Positions 22,080 through 34,756 are shown, counted from the stretch's first letter. The stretch is 64,000 nucleotides of DNA from Agrypnia vestita (GCA_016648135.1 JADDOH010000149.1:1-64000); one strand, 5' to 3'. The notes: generated by a model not told the origin, from the sequence alone. Numbers and translations: made by a program.

Positions 22080-22405
22080 TATTTAAATACAAATAAATAA
22101 ATAATTTAGAAATACCTGAAATTAGGAAAAACATTAATATTAATTCTAATATAATAAACACACAGACAAAATTTTTGCATAATCCTATTTTGAATATTTT
22201 TCCACTTAACATTCCATCTTCTCCAGATGACCCATAATAATTAACACCTCGAACCCCCCCCTTCCCTACACCTACCCCTTCACCGTAACACATTTGCTTG
22301 GTTTAACTTTTTAAAATTTTTAGTACACAATAATCCTGAAGAAGAATTGAACATTGTTCTCGAAACATGTAGATTGTTTAATCTAATAAAGTGGTGAAAA
22401 CAAAG
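22080..22405 (+). mobile_element. Penelope-like element 3' end, truncated
   Basis: About 80 bp encode a decayed C-terminal tail like that of the element at 14765-15223 (Leu-Glu-Ile-x-Glu-Ile-x-Lys-Asn-Ile-Asn). Then come gaagaagaattgaacattgt, cgaaacatgtag and aataaagtggtg. The 5' part is lost. Confidence 0.6.
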
Positions 22406-22459
22406 TGATTTGTGTTTTATTTTAATATTTATTATACTTGTTTTTAAATTTAAAATAAA

Positions 22460-24291
22460 ATGGCTTCTGAGTAAGACCAAAGCGATGACGAAATATTTGC
22501 GGATAATTTATCTACCCATTCTAGTGGTTATTTACCTGAACTTGACGGTGATAGCTACGATACAAGTGGAGGCGAAGAGTTCCTCGCAGGAGGAGGGTGC
22601 CAGTGATGCCATTACAATTCAGCGATTCTGAAGAAAGCGATACAGAGGAAGAGGAAGTTGGGGAATGGTCTGAAATAGACAATCCACCAGATATCGAACC
22701 ATTTTTAGGTCAAGTTGGTACTGGTGTACTACCAAGCGATCCTGAAAACATAATGGGTGTGGTGAAATTGTTTATTGGAGATGATTTACTTGAAATAATG
22801 GTAGAAGAAAGTAATCGATACCGTATTCAAAACGAATCACGGTTAAAAAATTAAGAAATCTATCCAATGGAAGCCTATAAGCCTTGTAAAGATGAAAAAA
22901 TGTTAGGATTGATTTTACTAATGGGACAAGTACGAAAAGATACAAGAGATGAATATTGGTCAACAGATCCAAGTATTGAAACACCTATATATTCTAAAAT
23001 AATGAGTCGAGATCGTTTTCGACAAATATGGCAATCTTGGCACTTTTCTAATAACGAGAACTTCATGGATCCCAGCGATCGCCTCGAAAAAATTAGCCCA
23101 ATTGTGAAATATATTTTACCAAAGTTTTCTTCAGTCTACAACCCTCAAAGAGAACTTTCTCTTGATGAAAGTATTATACCGTAGCGGGGAAGGTTTTCTT
23201 TAAAGTGTATAATGTGCGTCAAAAATAATAAAATATGGAGTTCTTGTGCGTATGGTTTGTAAAGCCACTACAGGATATATTTGTAACCTCGAAATTTCCA
23301 GCGGTAAAGGAAAGCGATTATTAGATACTATCCATTCGCTTCATAGTCTATATTTAAATTTGTGGCATCACATATACATGGATAATTATTATAATAGTGT
23401 GCAAACTAGTGAAATACTTTTACAAAATAAAATAAGAACATGCGGAACAATGCACATAAACCGAGGTTTTCCAGAATGCTTTAAAACAACCAATCTTAGT
23501 GTAGGCCAAAGTATTTTCCATAGACGAAAAGATGTATTGTTACAGCAATGGAAAGCTAAGAAAAATAAAGATGTTCGTATGATCTCAAAAATACATTCGT
23601 CTACTGTGCTAGAAAGTCACAACATTGATTGGAGTACAAGACAACATATTTGGAAACCGCAATGTGTTATACAATATAACAAATATACGAAAGGCGTTGA
23701 TCGTGCAGATCAGTATTTATCGCATTACTCTATAATGAAAAAAACAAAAAAATGGACCAAGAGAGTGATAATGTTTCTATTAAGTAAATTGTGCATTATT
23801 CAATTGTATAAAACTGTATTGTATAAAAATATAAATTTTACAACAATTTTACAATTGTAACTGTACAATTGTATAAAAATATAAATTTTAAAGTGTATAA
23901 AACATTAAATCTGATGAAAAGACAAACATACAAACAGTTTTTGCGAGCGGTTGGGAAATTTTGGATGGCCAACCATATTTGTATATTTATGTCGATGACC
24001 TATGGACTAGTTTTTGGCAATAACATCCTCTTACTCCGTGACAAGCCATTAAATTTATTTAAAAAAAAACATATTTGTGGAACCGACGTGAATATAGAGA
24101 AACCGGTACCATCCACATCCAGAAATGTAGTGAAAAATGATCCTCCAGGGAGATTATCACTCGACATGAAAAAACATCGGGCGATAAAAATTGTCACTGG
24201 CGGTAAAAAAAAGGACAGTTTCGTGTGTGTACTGTATAAAAAGAAAGGTTTAACGAGTCGTATGTGTACATTTTGTGACGTACCCCTATAA
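22460..24291 (+). pseudogene. piggyBac transposase, decayed but nearly full length
   Basis: Blocks in order: an acidic N-terminus (22460, stop at codon 5, then a frameshift near 22600), the dimerisation/DNA-binding region (22597-23184), Leu-Asp-Glu-Ser with the first catalytic Asp at about 23160, a break at 23182-23246, Tyr-Met-Asp-Asn with the second Asp (about 23380), Gly-Val-Asp-Arg-Ala-Asp with the third Asp (about 23697), and a C-terminal Cys-rich remnant (Met-Cys-Thr-Phe-Cys-Asp-Val-Pro-Leu) ending at 24291. All three catalytic Asp are present but in different frames. A ~50-bp tandem duplication (tgtataaaaatataaatttt) near 23820-23890 breaks the C-terminal part. Terminal repeats and TTAA ends were not located. 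Confidence 0.8.
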
Positions 24292-24486
24292 ATACTGTGG
24301 TGAGCTAGGCCTGCCCGGACTCTAATCCCTCGAGCGTACCAAATGGACCAATCGCGCTCGAGGGAAACCACCCAATGAGAAGCCCGAGGCGCCGGCATAG
24401 TACCGACCAGGCAGCCCGCCGATACCACGCCATTCTCTCGCTGTCCTGCTGAGTTGGCAGCGAGCAGTAGCTGCCAATTGCATTCA
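24292..24486. other. GC-rich insert of unknown type
   Basis: A GC-rich patch with an inverted pair (ccctcgagcg and cgctcgaggg) lies between the piggyBac and Mutator-like relics. It could be a transposon end or a piece of another repeat. Confidence 0.35.
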
Positions 24487-24955
24487 AGCATGATTATCCA
24501 TCATTACCACAAGATGTTGCTGAGGCTATACTTCCAATATATATAGATCTCAGCAATAAGAAATTATTAGAAAGATGTGTGGGTGGTTTCACACAAAACA
24601 ACAACGAGAGCTATAATTAACTATAATCTATAATCAACAATTATAATCAACAAGCTGATATGGAAAATCTCTCCAAAAATATTTCCAGTTCGAAAACTGT
24701 AGAAATAGCATATGCATAGCTGCCGGCATATTTAATGAAGGTATAGCATCACTATTGTATTATATGAATGCAATATGGATTTCAATTCATATGTCGAAAG
24801 AGAGGATGAACAGCGCGTGGCCTCCGACTACAGAGCGCACGAGAGGGAAGAATGGTCCGCAGACAACAACAACTCGAGTTATTAGAAGCTGCCGAAGGGG
24901 CGGAAAGTGCATTATATGGTCCTGGAATAGACGACTCGATATAAGTTGAAAAAAA
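24487..24955 (+). pseudogene. Mutator-like transposase C-terminal relic
   Basis: Reading frames match the end of the transposase at 57192-58959: Leu-Leu-Glu-Arg-Cys-x-Gly-Gly-Phe-Thr and the Asn-Asn-Asn-Glu-Ser-Tyr-Asn motif with the putative catalytic Glu (about 24600), then Phe-Asn-Glu-Gly, and finally Gly-Pro-Gly-Ile-Asp-Asp at about 24923-24940 before the stop. Several frameshifts. The following 400 bp (to about 25350) resemble the 3' UTR of that element. Confidence 0.7.
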
Positions 24956-25559
24956 ATCTTTTTTACTCTATGTAAAACGCTTTTGAATCTTTAAAGGCTC
25001 TTTTTTTCACTTTCTCAAAACTGTCTTTTTAAAATCGGTAACAAAGATTTCTCGGAAACGGCTCAACCGATCAGTCTCAAATTTTAACACAAGCTTCTTA
25101 ACCATATTTTTAGTAATGAATCGAAGGTTTTTTCTCGCCGATAAATATTTTTTTTTTATAAACAATTTAAGGCCAAAATTTTGGTCAAAAATTGATTTTT
25201 TTTTTTTGAGAAGTAGCCATTTTGTCAAAAAAAATTATTTTGCTTATTCCTTCGATTAATTACAAGATTATACATTACTTAAACGAAATCCGTTTGGTTT
25301 TTTTCATTTTAGATGATCCAGTCCAGAGATATCGTTATCACCGCAAGATACCTTCTTTTTTAAGAGGAGCTCCTGGAGATCATCTATAGCAGCTTTCAAA
25401 ATTATTATTTTACAAATACAAAAATGTTAAAATACAGTTAGAAGTAACCATAATACGTGTACAAATTTTCACATTAATAAGTTTAAAAGTCTTCTCAGGA
25501 AAAATTCTTGAAAAATCACTTTTTTGGGGCCTCCTGACTGTACATAACCTCTTAAATCA
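24956..25559. other. 3' flank of the Mutator-like relic, no gene
   Basis: AT-rich sequence comparable to 58960-59400, including gttatcaccgcaag near 25330. Homology fades after about 25400. Confidence 0.4.
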
Positions 25560-26255
25560 ACATCAAAAATATAACGAAAACGTCACCTCCACGTCCAAGA
25601 AAAGAGAATGCGAGAAGCGGCGTCGAGAAAAAATAAAGTCAGATACACAATTGTACGAGCAGGCTAAAGCTAAAGAAAGATAATGTTACAAGAAGCGAAA
25701 GGAAGAAAGGAAAATTCTACCTATTGGTCAAATGTCAGAAATGATGAAATGACAGAAAACAAAGAAAGCAGGGAAAGGAATGGCACAAGAGGCAAAAAAA
25801 TTGCAGGGAGAGTAGAAAGTGCAGAGAAACATTTTTATCCCGTTTGCGTGAAGATTCTCCCCCCTCCAAGCAACATCGAAAACCAACCAGATAGGCAATC
25901 TCCTTCGGTTTCAAATATGCATTCTCCCTCTGTTTCAAGCGTACCATCTCGTTCAGTTTCAAAACGGCAATCTCTTTCTGTTTCAATCCGTGTCTCATCG
26001 CCTTACAGAGAATCATCTCCTTTTTTGTTGGCAATTTACTCACATAAGAGACTTGATTCACCAGGTGACTGTAGCACAACGACAACAACAACATCATACC
26101 AAAAGAAAATTGGTTTGAAGACTGCAAAACGTAATAAATATGTTATTACCAAGAAACTTAAAGTTCAAGAAAAGTTGATTGCTACTCTTAATAAAAAGGT
26201 AAACGCTACCAAAAGGTACCAGCTATTCAACAAAATGATGAGAATATTCGATTGA
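25560..26255 (+). pseudogene. Decayed ORF of an uncharacterised, Lys/Arg/Glu-rich family
   Basis: Frame-shifted pieces read as a charged helical segment (Arg-Arg-Glu-Lys, Tyr-Glu-Gln-Ala-Lys, Arg-Tyr-Lys-Lys-Arg-Lys-Glu-Glu) followed by a Ser/Pro-rich linker and another Lys-rich helix. I believe this is a recurrent transposon-linked protein but cannot name it. A long frame at 25683-26255 is partly out of register with the similarity. Confidence 0.3.
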
Positions 26256-27180
26256 TAGGGAAATAGTATCTCTATCGATCATATTAAAAATAATTTTGGT
26301 ACAATTACAGACCTCAGTATTACGTCCGCTTTCATCCGAGTTTTGTGGTTTTGACTGTGGCTTCGCGGGAAAATGTTTAATTCTTATTCTTAAAATCACA
26401 ATCTGTAGAATTTAACGTTATCTATCTTTCGGCATTTTTATTTATTTTTTATCACCATTTTCAGAAAAAATATCAAATAAAATTTTTAAAAAATCGCTCA
26501 AAATTTCGCGGTTTTGGGCGTGGCTACGCAATGATGATGTAAAAAAAAATTATATTTAATAAAATCTGTACAAGTTAATGTGATGTATCTTTCTGCATTT
26601 TTAGTTTTTTTCTATCTATTTTTTTAGAAAAGTTATTAAAGAAAATAATTATTTCCACTTTCCGGGGCCAGGTAGACATCTATTGACAATTTTTTGAACC
26701 TCGAGATATCGGTAAATTTTTGATGTTTAGTTTATTGGCTGTAACTTCTAAACGCGTCATCCTATTTTATCGTTATAGTTATCGATATCTCGATCGATAG
26801 GGAAATAGTGTCTCTATCGATCATAGAATTTAACGTAATCTATCTTTAGACATTTTTATTTATTTTTTATCACCATTTTGATAAAAGTTATAAAATAAAA
26901 TAAAATAAAATTCCATCTTCATAAGTATTTTAAAACTTTCCTTTAAATAATGATAAAAAATAAATAAAAATGCAGAAATATAGAAAACGTTAAATTATAC
27001 AGACTGTATTTTTTGGAAATGTAATTTAAATATTCCCCGCGAAGCCACAGACAAAACAGCAAAACGCGGATGAAAGCGGACGTAATTCTTAAGTCTGCCA
27101 TTGTAAAAAAAATATTATGTTAAATATATGGTAAGTTCGATAGAAGCACTATTTCCTTATCGATTGAGATATCGACGACT
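26240..27180. repeat. Large nested foldback (~150-bp arms)
   Basis: Arms at 26310-26460 and 26945-27095 are inverted complements (attacgtccgctttcatccg and cggatgaaagcggacgtaat). A palindromic block around gatagggaaatagtgtctct occurs at 26255 and 26796 and in inverse near 27140. It is a non-coding foldback or a chimera of several. Confidence 0.7.
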
Positions 27181-27540
27181 AAAATTGGATTATGCGTTTA
27201 GAAGTTACGGTTAAAAAACATAAGGACAAAAATTTACATAAGACGGTAACTTTTAAAAAAAATCAACAGATGTCTAATATAGGCCAGTTTCAAATTGGAT
27301 AAATATTTCATTCGTTTACAACTTTTCTAAAAATAAAGATACAAATAAAATAAAAATGAAGAAATGTAGATGATGTAAAATTCCATTTGTGTTGTTTGTA
27401 TTTTTAAAAATAAAGGTTATAAAAAAAATTTAATAGATGTCTCATTAGTACCGCAAAATTGGAAAAAAATATTTTATTAAGTTAAATTGCTACTACATTC
27501 TTAGGTAAGGTTACCTTCTTCTTTGGGCACACAATGATTT
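27181..27540. other. AT-rich DNA with no gene seen
   Basis: No recognisable feature beyond A/T-rich runs. Confidence 0.4.
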
Positions 27541-27986
27541 AAAAACTGACAAATCAGTGAAAATACTCTTCGGCGACACAGTGGACGCTTCGTTTTGACC
27601 GCGCGGCGGTCGCACGGCCGCAAAGAGGTCGCCACGGCCGTGCAGCGGTCGCCACGGCAGCGCAGCGGTCGCCACGGCAGCGCAGCGGTGGTACTCCGGT
27701 TTCGACCGTTTCGACCGCGCAGCTATTTGCCCTTTGCGCGGCCATTTCAAACATTTCGGATACATTTTGTTTTTAATTTTTTCGGCCTTTACACCCGAAC
27801 GCGCAGTCCGATCTTCGCGATCGGGGCGTCACCGAAAAGGGGAGCTCTGCGCGCAGTGTTTACCGTCAACCTTCTTCTTCGTTACTCAACGAACAGTGAG
27901 TCCGTCTTCTTCTTCTTCGTCACTTAATTATCAATGAGTCTGCCGCCAGGCTAAATTGCACGCGTAGTCGTGCAACGGGCACCTAG
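27541..27986 (+). mobile_element. Helitron 3'-terminal portion, first of the array
   Basis: It ends with the hairpin ttgcacg-cgtagt-cgtgcaa (27956-27975), a 7-nt spacer and CTAG (27983-27986), the CTRR-type Helitron 3' end. The upstream GC-rich part carries a ~21-bp tandem repeat at 27640-27690 (gcggtcgccacggcagcgca). Its 5' end is not defined. Confidence 0.65.
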
Positions 27987-30900
27987 TCATATCATCATCA
28001 TATCATCATATATATTAAAAAAATAGTGCATATTGGCCGATATATGTTTATATGTTTATATGTTTGATTGTTTGTAACCAAAAGTTACATTTCGATTTTT
28101 TTTCGTTTTTTTCTCCGTTTTTGCGCGCTTTTTTGCGGTTTTCTCTGCGAGTATACACGATAAAAATATTTTGTAAAAAGAATATGAAAGCCAATTAATT
28201 TCCGCTTACAAATTTTGAGCTCTTATTTTTCTTCTTCTTCTTCTTTCTTTTTTACGCCCGTTTGAGCGAAAATGGGTTTTTCTTACATATTTTCGTCAGT
28301 TTTCAAAATTTTTAAATTCGAATCGGTGAAAAGATAGATAATCTTGAATCGCGTGTGATCTAATTATTAATTTATTTTTTTTAAATTTATTTCGTTTTTA
28401 CGTACTTTTTGCAAACTTTGCGTTTCCTTTCATCACGTTTTTTTTCGAAAGTACAAGGAATATTTTAATTTTAAAAACAGATTATGAAAGACCCTGACGC
28501 TGGCGTAAAAATAAAATTAGAATCATATTTTAGTACTTCTTCTTCTTCTTTTTTTTGAACTTTGAAATTTTAAAAATATTAAGAGGAATGTCTCGATGAG
28601 TGTTTGAGATAATTGGTTGGAAATGATAATGATGATGCATATTAGTATGTTGTATACGATATTACAATAATATTTAACTTTTTTAAATTTTTGAATTTTT
28701 TACGATTTTTTTAGTGATTTCTTTTTTTAACGAATAACTCGACGAATTCTGGATGAAAATACGATATTTTGAATTATAATGATGTGTAAGACTATACTGT
28801 ACCTGTACTAAAAAAATCATAACGATCGACATCGTTTTACTTAGTTTTTTTTGCAATTATAATTCGCCAAAAATACAATTTTTAAAATAAATATAAAATA
28901 ATGTGGAACAATATACCCCGTCGCCAGCTCTCCGCCAACTCTCATATTATATTGCATTAAAAATTGTTCTAATTTCAAATTAAGGAAAAGGTTGGCGAAA
29001 TAGATTTGACATATCGGAACAAAATGTGACATTTCAAATAAAATACTTTTCATTGATTTTCAAAATGGTTTATCTGACCATTACGCTTATTTACAAAGAA
29101 AAAAAGATTAGAACAATAATGCGTCATATGTTTTTCGTTGTTTTTAAGAAAAATTCAGTAAGTTTTTAAATAAAATTACACCTAGCGAAGCTATACAAAA
29201 AAGGCTTGATTTAACAGTTTGGCTGATCACCTCTGATATTAGGCGGCATCAGAATATGACATTTCAAAGAAAAATAGTGTTGTTGATTATCAACATATAT
29301 TTATTATTCAGTCATTTTGCCCGTTTAGAAAGAAAGAAATATTATGCTTATTATTGATTTTTATAAAAATTGACATCGCTTCAAAGGAATTTCGGCGCTA
29401 TGCATTTATAAACTCACATGTACAGGGGTACAATTTGTGACGTTTTACGAAATAATTTACAGTTTTAAAATCACCTGTTTTGTCATCTGACAGAACTTCA
29501 ATATTTCGCGCATAAATTATCGACATTGACATTTGACAGCGATTACCTGAAATGGCGGCAAAAATATTTACTTTTGTCAGTACATATCTGTGAGATCTAA
29601 AGATTTAAAAATAATGAAGAGTATTTTGCGATACACGTATTTATTATATGGAATATTAGGTTTTACGGCACCCCTTTTAAAGTATATTTCAGTGAGTTTT
29701 TCGAATATTAAAGATATTTAAAATGATCATTGTAGGTAATAACTATTCTACACATTTTTAAAAACATTTTTTCGAAATCGATTCTTCTTCTTTTTCTTCG
29801 TAAGGTTTTATGAACTTTTGTTTAAAATTTTTAATTTTTTTGGGTTTTTAGTTTTTGAATTTATTTTTTTAGTTATTTATTTATTTAGATTTTTTTGTTT
29901 AATTATATATTAAATATTGCATTCATTTATATATTTATTTATTTGTTTATTTATGTATGTCTTTTCTAATTTATATACTAAAGAGGTTCGGTTAAGAAAA
30001 ATTTTAAGCTGTTTTCGATTAAATTATTTTTATATATGTAAGGCATAATTCGTGTGGACGTTTCAGAGAACCCAAATAGGTTTTAAATATATTAAAAATA
30101 AAAAGGTTTTAAATATATAAATACATTTGTGTGTTTTCTAGCGGATATTTATGCAAAAAAAAAAGAAATTCAATTTTTCATATAAAAACACGCTCTTTTG
30201 AGATTAATTTATTTTCATTATTGAATATACCGCATAATATAATAGGGGGTGTTTTTATTGATGATAATATTTTTAGAACAGGGAACTTTTTCAATATTAT
30301 TTTTACATAGATGTGACGTCACGATTTCGATCGAGTGGGAAATATTATACAGGGTGTTTTGTATGCAAGGATGTTTATCTGTGATTACTCTAATTTTTTT
30401 TTGGATTTTAGTTTTTCAACATTATGATGTTTTTTTTTTGGAAAAGGTTTTTTATACAAGATGTTTTTTATAAAGGTAATAATGTAAAATTGGGAAAATG
30501 CGCGCTTTTTCGAAATGAGCTTTTGCATAGATGTGACGTAACGATTTTGAAAATGCGCTTGGATGGGAAATATTATACAGGGTGTTTTTTATGCAAGGAT
30601 GTTTATCTGTGATGACTCTAAATTTTTTTTTGGATTTTAGATTTTCAACATTGATGACGTATTTTTTTTGGGATTTTTTTTTTATGCAGGGTGTTTTTTT
30701 ATGATGGTAATAATGGAAAATTGAATAAATGCGCGTTTTATCGAAATTAGATTCGTAGGGGGGATTACATTTTATGATTATTTAAGAAATATTCTACAGA
30801 GTATTTTTTAGTTTTTGACGTCACATTTTAGAGATTTTGAATAATTGAAGCGTGACGTTACGTTTTAGCCGTTTGGAAAATTATATACAGAGTTGACATT

Positions 30901-31564
30901 TTGAAAAATTGTCAGTGTTTTGTACAAAACTATTTTTTTATCTAAAACCAAAAACCAAAAAAAATTTTTTTTAACCAAAAACCCAAAAAAGTTTTTTTTT
31001 AAAAAACAAATAAACAAAATCAAAAACCCAAGATCAAAAAAACAATTTTGTGTCATTAGTACTCTAAATTTGGAAATACATATTTTCTTATGTTAATTTG
31101 CTTCCAGATTCTTAGATAAGTTTAAGTTAGGTTAGGTTAGGTTGGGAAAGGTTAGGTTAGGTTTAGTTGGGTTAGGTTAGGTTTTGGTTTTTGGGTTTCT
31201 CATGGATATCTCCGCGAAGCGATGCCCGATTTCGAAAATTTAAATAGTTCTAGACGGGCGCAGCCCGTCCGCGCCTTATCAGGACAGACGCTGTGCGGCA
31301 AAGCGGGAGCTGACTGTCTCACTCACCTTTGCGCGGCCTTTGCGCGGCTTTGGGCGCGTAGCGGCTTCTTCTTACACCCTTCGGTTTTTAAAAGTTGAAG
31401 TTCCGACCCCCACACTAGATCCTTCACAACTCGGTTATTTATCATCTGATTTCAATTTAAAAAAATACCGTAAATAGCTCTCATCTTCTTCTATCGAATA
31501 TTATAATCTGGCACAGTCTGCCGCCAGGCTACATTGCACGCGTAGTCGTGCAACGGGCACCTAG
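27987..31564 (+). mobile_element. Non-autonomous Helitron, array unit A (3.6 kb)
   Basis: It starts TCATAT immediately after the preceding CTAG and ends with the same 3' hairpin and CTAG at 31561-31564. An (ATC)n expansion precedes the shared start tcatatatattaaaaaaata at 28006. Internally it has (ttc)n tracts, two ~240-bp subrepeats with gatgtgacgt and tatacagggtgtttt (30300-30620), a TTAGG tract at 31126-31193 and a gacgggc-gca-gcccgtc palindrome (about 31253). No Rep/helicase ORF. It matches unit B over nearly its whole length, with extra sequence at about 29050-29650. Confidence 0.75.
31126..31193 (+). repeat. Degenerate TTAGG tract in Helitron unit A
   Basis: Several ttagg pentamers in tandem, mixed with ttggg and aaagg variants. 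TTAGG is the ancestral insect telomere repeat. Here it is interstitial and is part of the Helitron unit, repeated at 33901-33957. Confidence 0.8.
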
Positions 31565-34362
31565 TCATATATATTAAAAAAATAGTGCACATTGGCCGAT
31601 ATATGTTTATATGTTTGATTGTTTGTAACCAAAAGTTACATTTCGATTTTTTTTCGTTTTTTTCTCCGTTTTTGCGCGCTTTTTTGCGGTTTTCTCTGCG
31701 AGTATACACGATAAAAATATTTTGTAAAAAGAATATGAAAGCCAATTAATTTCCGCATACAAATATTTAGCTTTTATTTTTCTTCTTCTTCTTCTTTCTT
31801 TTTTACGCCCGTTTGAGCGAAAATGGGTTTTTCTTACATATTTTCGTCAGTTTTCAAAATTTTTAAATTCGAATCGGTGAAAAGATAGATAATCATGAAT
31901 CGCGTGTGATCTAATTATTAATTTATTTTTTTTAAATTTATTTCGTTTTTACGTACTTTTTGCAAACTTTAAGTTTCCTTTCTTCACGTTTTTTTCTGAA
32001 AGTACGAGGAATATTTTAATTTTAAAAACAGATTATGAAAGACCCTGACGCTGGCGTAAAACTAAAATTAGAATCATATTTTAGTACTTCTTCTTCTTCT
32101 TTTTTTTGAACTTTGAAATTTTAAAAATATTATGAAGAATTTCTCGGTGAGTGTTTGAGATAATTGGTTGGAAATGATACTGATGATGCATATTAGTATG
32201 TTGTATACGATACAACAATAATATTTAACTTTTTTAAATTTTTGAATTTTTTACGATTTTTTTAGTGATTTCTTTTTTTAACGAATAACTCGACGAATTC
32301 TGGATGAAAACACGATATTTTGAATTCTGATGATGAGTTAGACTATACTGTACCTGTACTAAAAAAATCATAACGATCGACATCGTTTTACTTAGTTTTT
32401 TTTGCAATTATAATTCGCCAAAAATACAATTTTTAAAATAAATATAAAATAATGTGGAACAATATACCCCGGCGCCAACTCGGCCAACTCTCATATTATT
32501 TTGTATGGAAAAATGTTCTTATTTCAAATTAAATTAAAACGTCGGCGGAATAGCTTTGACATTTGCTTCACAACAAAATGTGACATTTCAAAAAAAAATA
32601 CGTGTTTTTGATTTTCAAAATATATTATACGGTCATTTCTACCGTTTGGAAAGATATAAATATTAGAATAAGAATGCTATATATGTTTTTCATAGTTTTC
32701 AAGAGAAAATTAAAATGTTGTAGAAAAAATTAACGGCCAATAAAGCTATTTAAAAAATGCTGTTTTTTGTTAGAATTCGCAAAATTGACATTAGTTTTTT
32801 TTTCGTATATTTAATATAAGGGTATTAAATGTAACATATAACCAGCCTTAGTGAGTTTTTCGAATATTAAAGGTATTTAAAATGATAATAGTAGGTAGGT
32901 AATAAACCATTTTTCACACGGGAGTGATGACATGTATTTTCGATGATTTGTATGAGATATAATTAATTAATTCAACAAGAGCGCGTTATTAATTTTCATT
33001 ATTAAATATACCGCATAATATTATAAGGGGTGTTTTTATTGATGATAATATTTTTAGAATAGGGAAAGTGCGCGTTTTTTTCAAAATTATTTTTACATAG
33101 ATGTGACGTCACGATTTCGATCGAGTGGGAAATATTATACAGGGTGTTTTTTATGCAAAAATGTTTATTTGTGATCACTCGAATTTTTTTTTTGGATTTT
33201 AGATGTTCAACACTGATTTTTTTTTTGGAAAATGTTTTTTATACAGCGGGTTTATATGATGGTAATAATGTAAAATTGAGAAAATGCGCCTTTTTTCGAA
33301 ATGAGCTTTTGCATAGATGTGACGTAACGATTTTGAGAATGTGCTTGGATGGGAAATAATATACAGGGTGTTTTGCAAGGATGTTTATCTGTGATCACTC
33401 TATTTTTTTTTTGGATTTTAGATTTTCAACATTGATGACATTTTTTTTGGGAAATTTTTTTTTAATCAGGGTGTTTTTTTATGGTAATAATGTAAAATTG
33501 CATAAATGCGCGTTTTATCGAAATACGCTTCGCAGGGGGGATTATATTTTATGATTATTTAAGTAATATTCTACAGAATGTTATTTAGTTATTAACGGCA
33601 CATTTTGGGGATTTTGAATAATTTAAGCATCACGTTACGTTTTAACCGTTTGGAAAATTATATACAGAGTTGAAATTTTTAAAAATTGTCAAAGTGTTTT
33701 GTCCAAAATATTTTTTTTTCAAAAACCAAAAACCAAAAAATTTTTTTTAAACCAAAACCCTTTTTTTCCAAATACATATTAACAAAATCAAAAAGTCAAA
33801 ATCAAAAAACCAAAATCATTTTTTTTTTGTCTCATTAGTACTAGTAAAATTGGAAATATATTTTTTCTTAGGTTAATTTGCTTCCAGATTCTTAGGTAAG
33901 TTTAGGTGAGGTTGGGAAAGGTTAGGTTAGGTTAGGTTAGTTTAGGTTAAGTTAGGTTTTGGTTTTTGGGTTTTTCATGGATATCTTCGCGAAGCGAAGC
34001 CCGATTTTGAGAATTTAAAAAATCATAGACGGGCGCAGCCCGTCCGCGCCTTTTCCTGCCGTCACCCGTCGCCCGCCCAGCTGGCGTCTGCCAACGCAAA
34101 GCGGGTGCTGTCTATCTCATTCACCTTTGCGCGGCCTTTGCGCGGCTTCGGGCGCGCAGCGGCTTCTTCTCCCATCCTTCGGTTTTTTAAATTCGAAGTT
34201 CCCACCCCCACACAAGATCTTTCACAACTAGGTTATTTATCATCCGATTTTAATTTTAAAAAATACCACAGATAGCTCTCATCTTCTTCTATCGAATATT
34301 ATAATCTGGCACAGTCTGCCGCCAGGCTAAATTGCACGCGTAGTCGTGCAACGGGCACCTAG
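31565..34362 (+). mobile_element. Non-autonomous Helitron, array unit B (2.8 kb)
   Basis: It starts TCATATATATTAAAA directly after CTAG of unit A and ends at CTAG 34359-34362, followed by T. The hairpin, subrepeats, TTAGG tract (33901-33957) and GC-rich 3' part are as in unit A. There is no coding region. The head-to-tail junction is exact, so the units share a border without intervening host DNA. Confidence 0.75.
33901..33957 (+). repeat. Degenerate TTAGG tract in Helitron unit B
   Basis: This is the counterpart of 31126-31193, with ttaggttaggttagg cores. Its conserved position relative to the Helitron 3' end shows that it travels with the element. Confidence 0.8.
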
Positions 34363-34756
34363 TAATAATTTAAAAAAATAAACGAAAATTTGTTAGATCA
34401 TTTTTATCATCGCCACGAGTCTGCCTGCAAAGTTTCAGCTCGATTGGATAACTGAAAAAGGGTTAAAAATCGTTCCAAAGTTTTTTCCTCAGACAAGCAG
34501 ACAAGCCGACAAGCAGACTACTAAGCAATTAAAAGAAAGGGAGTAAAAATAATCCTTTTAAATGAGTAGTTCATTATTTTATCCCAGTTAAGTTCTTTTA
34601 ACGCAATGTGTAGACAAGTGTTGGTTTCTGATATTTTCAGTCTGTCCATGTTTTAAAGATCATGTGATGAAGGTCTACATCTCGCTCTTCTAGATTCCCA
34701 ATTTCTCTAGACAAACTGTAAATATAAATTCTTGCTTACCGTACAATGATGTTTGT
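34363..34756. other. Non-coding DNA with a retroposon-like 3' tail
   Basis: Phrases such as gcaaagtttcagctcgattg and a cagacaagcagacaagc tract resemble the 3' UTR of insect non-LTR elements. A similar phrase occurs at about 44180. No coding. Confidence 0.4.

Noticed and set aside
24000..24491. 163-codon minus-strand frame
   Set aside because: It is antisense to the piggyBac C-terminus and the GC-rich insert, with no independent support.
27595..27937. GC-rich frames on both strands near 27.6 kb
   Set aside because: They lie in the Helitron 3' portion and its 21-bp repeat and have no domain.
31126..33957. A real telomere or chromosome end
   Set aside because: The TTAGG runs are short, degenerate and repeated at the same place in two Helitron units, with long unrelated sequence on both sides.
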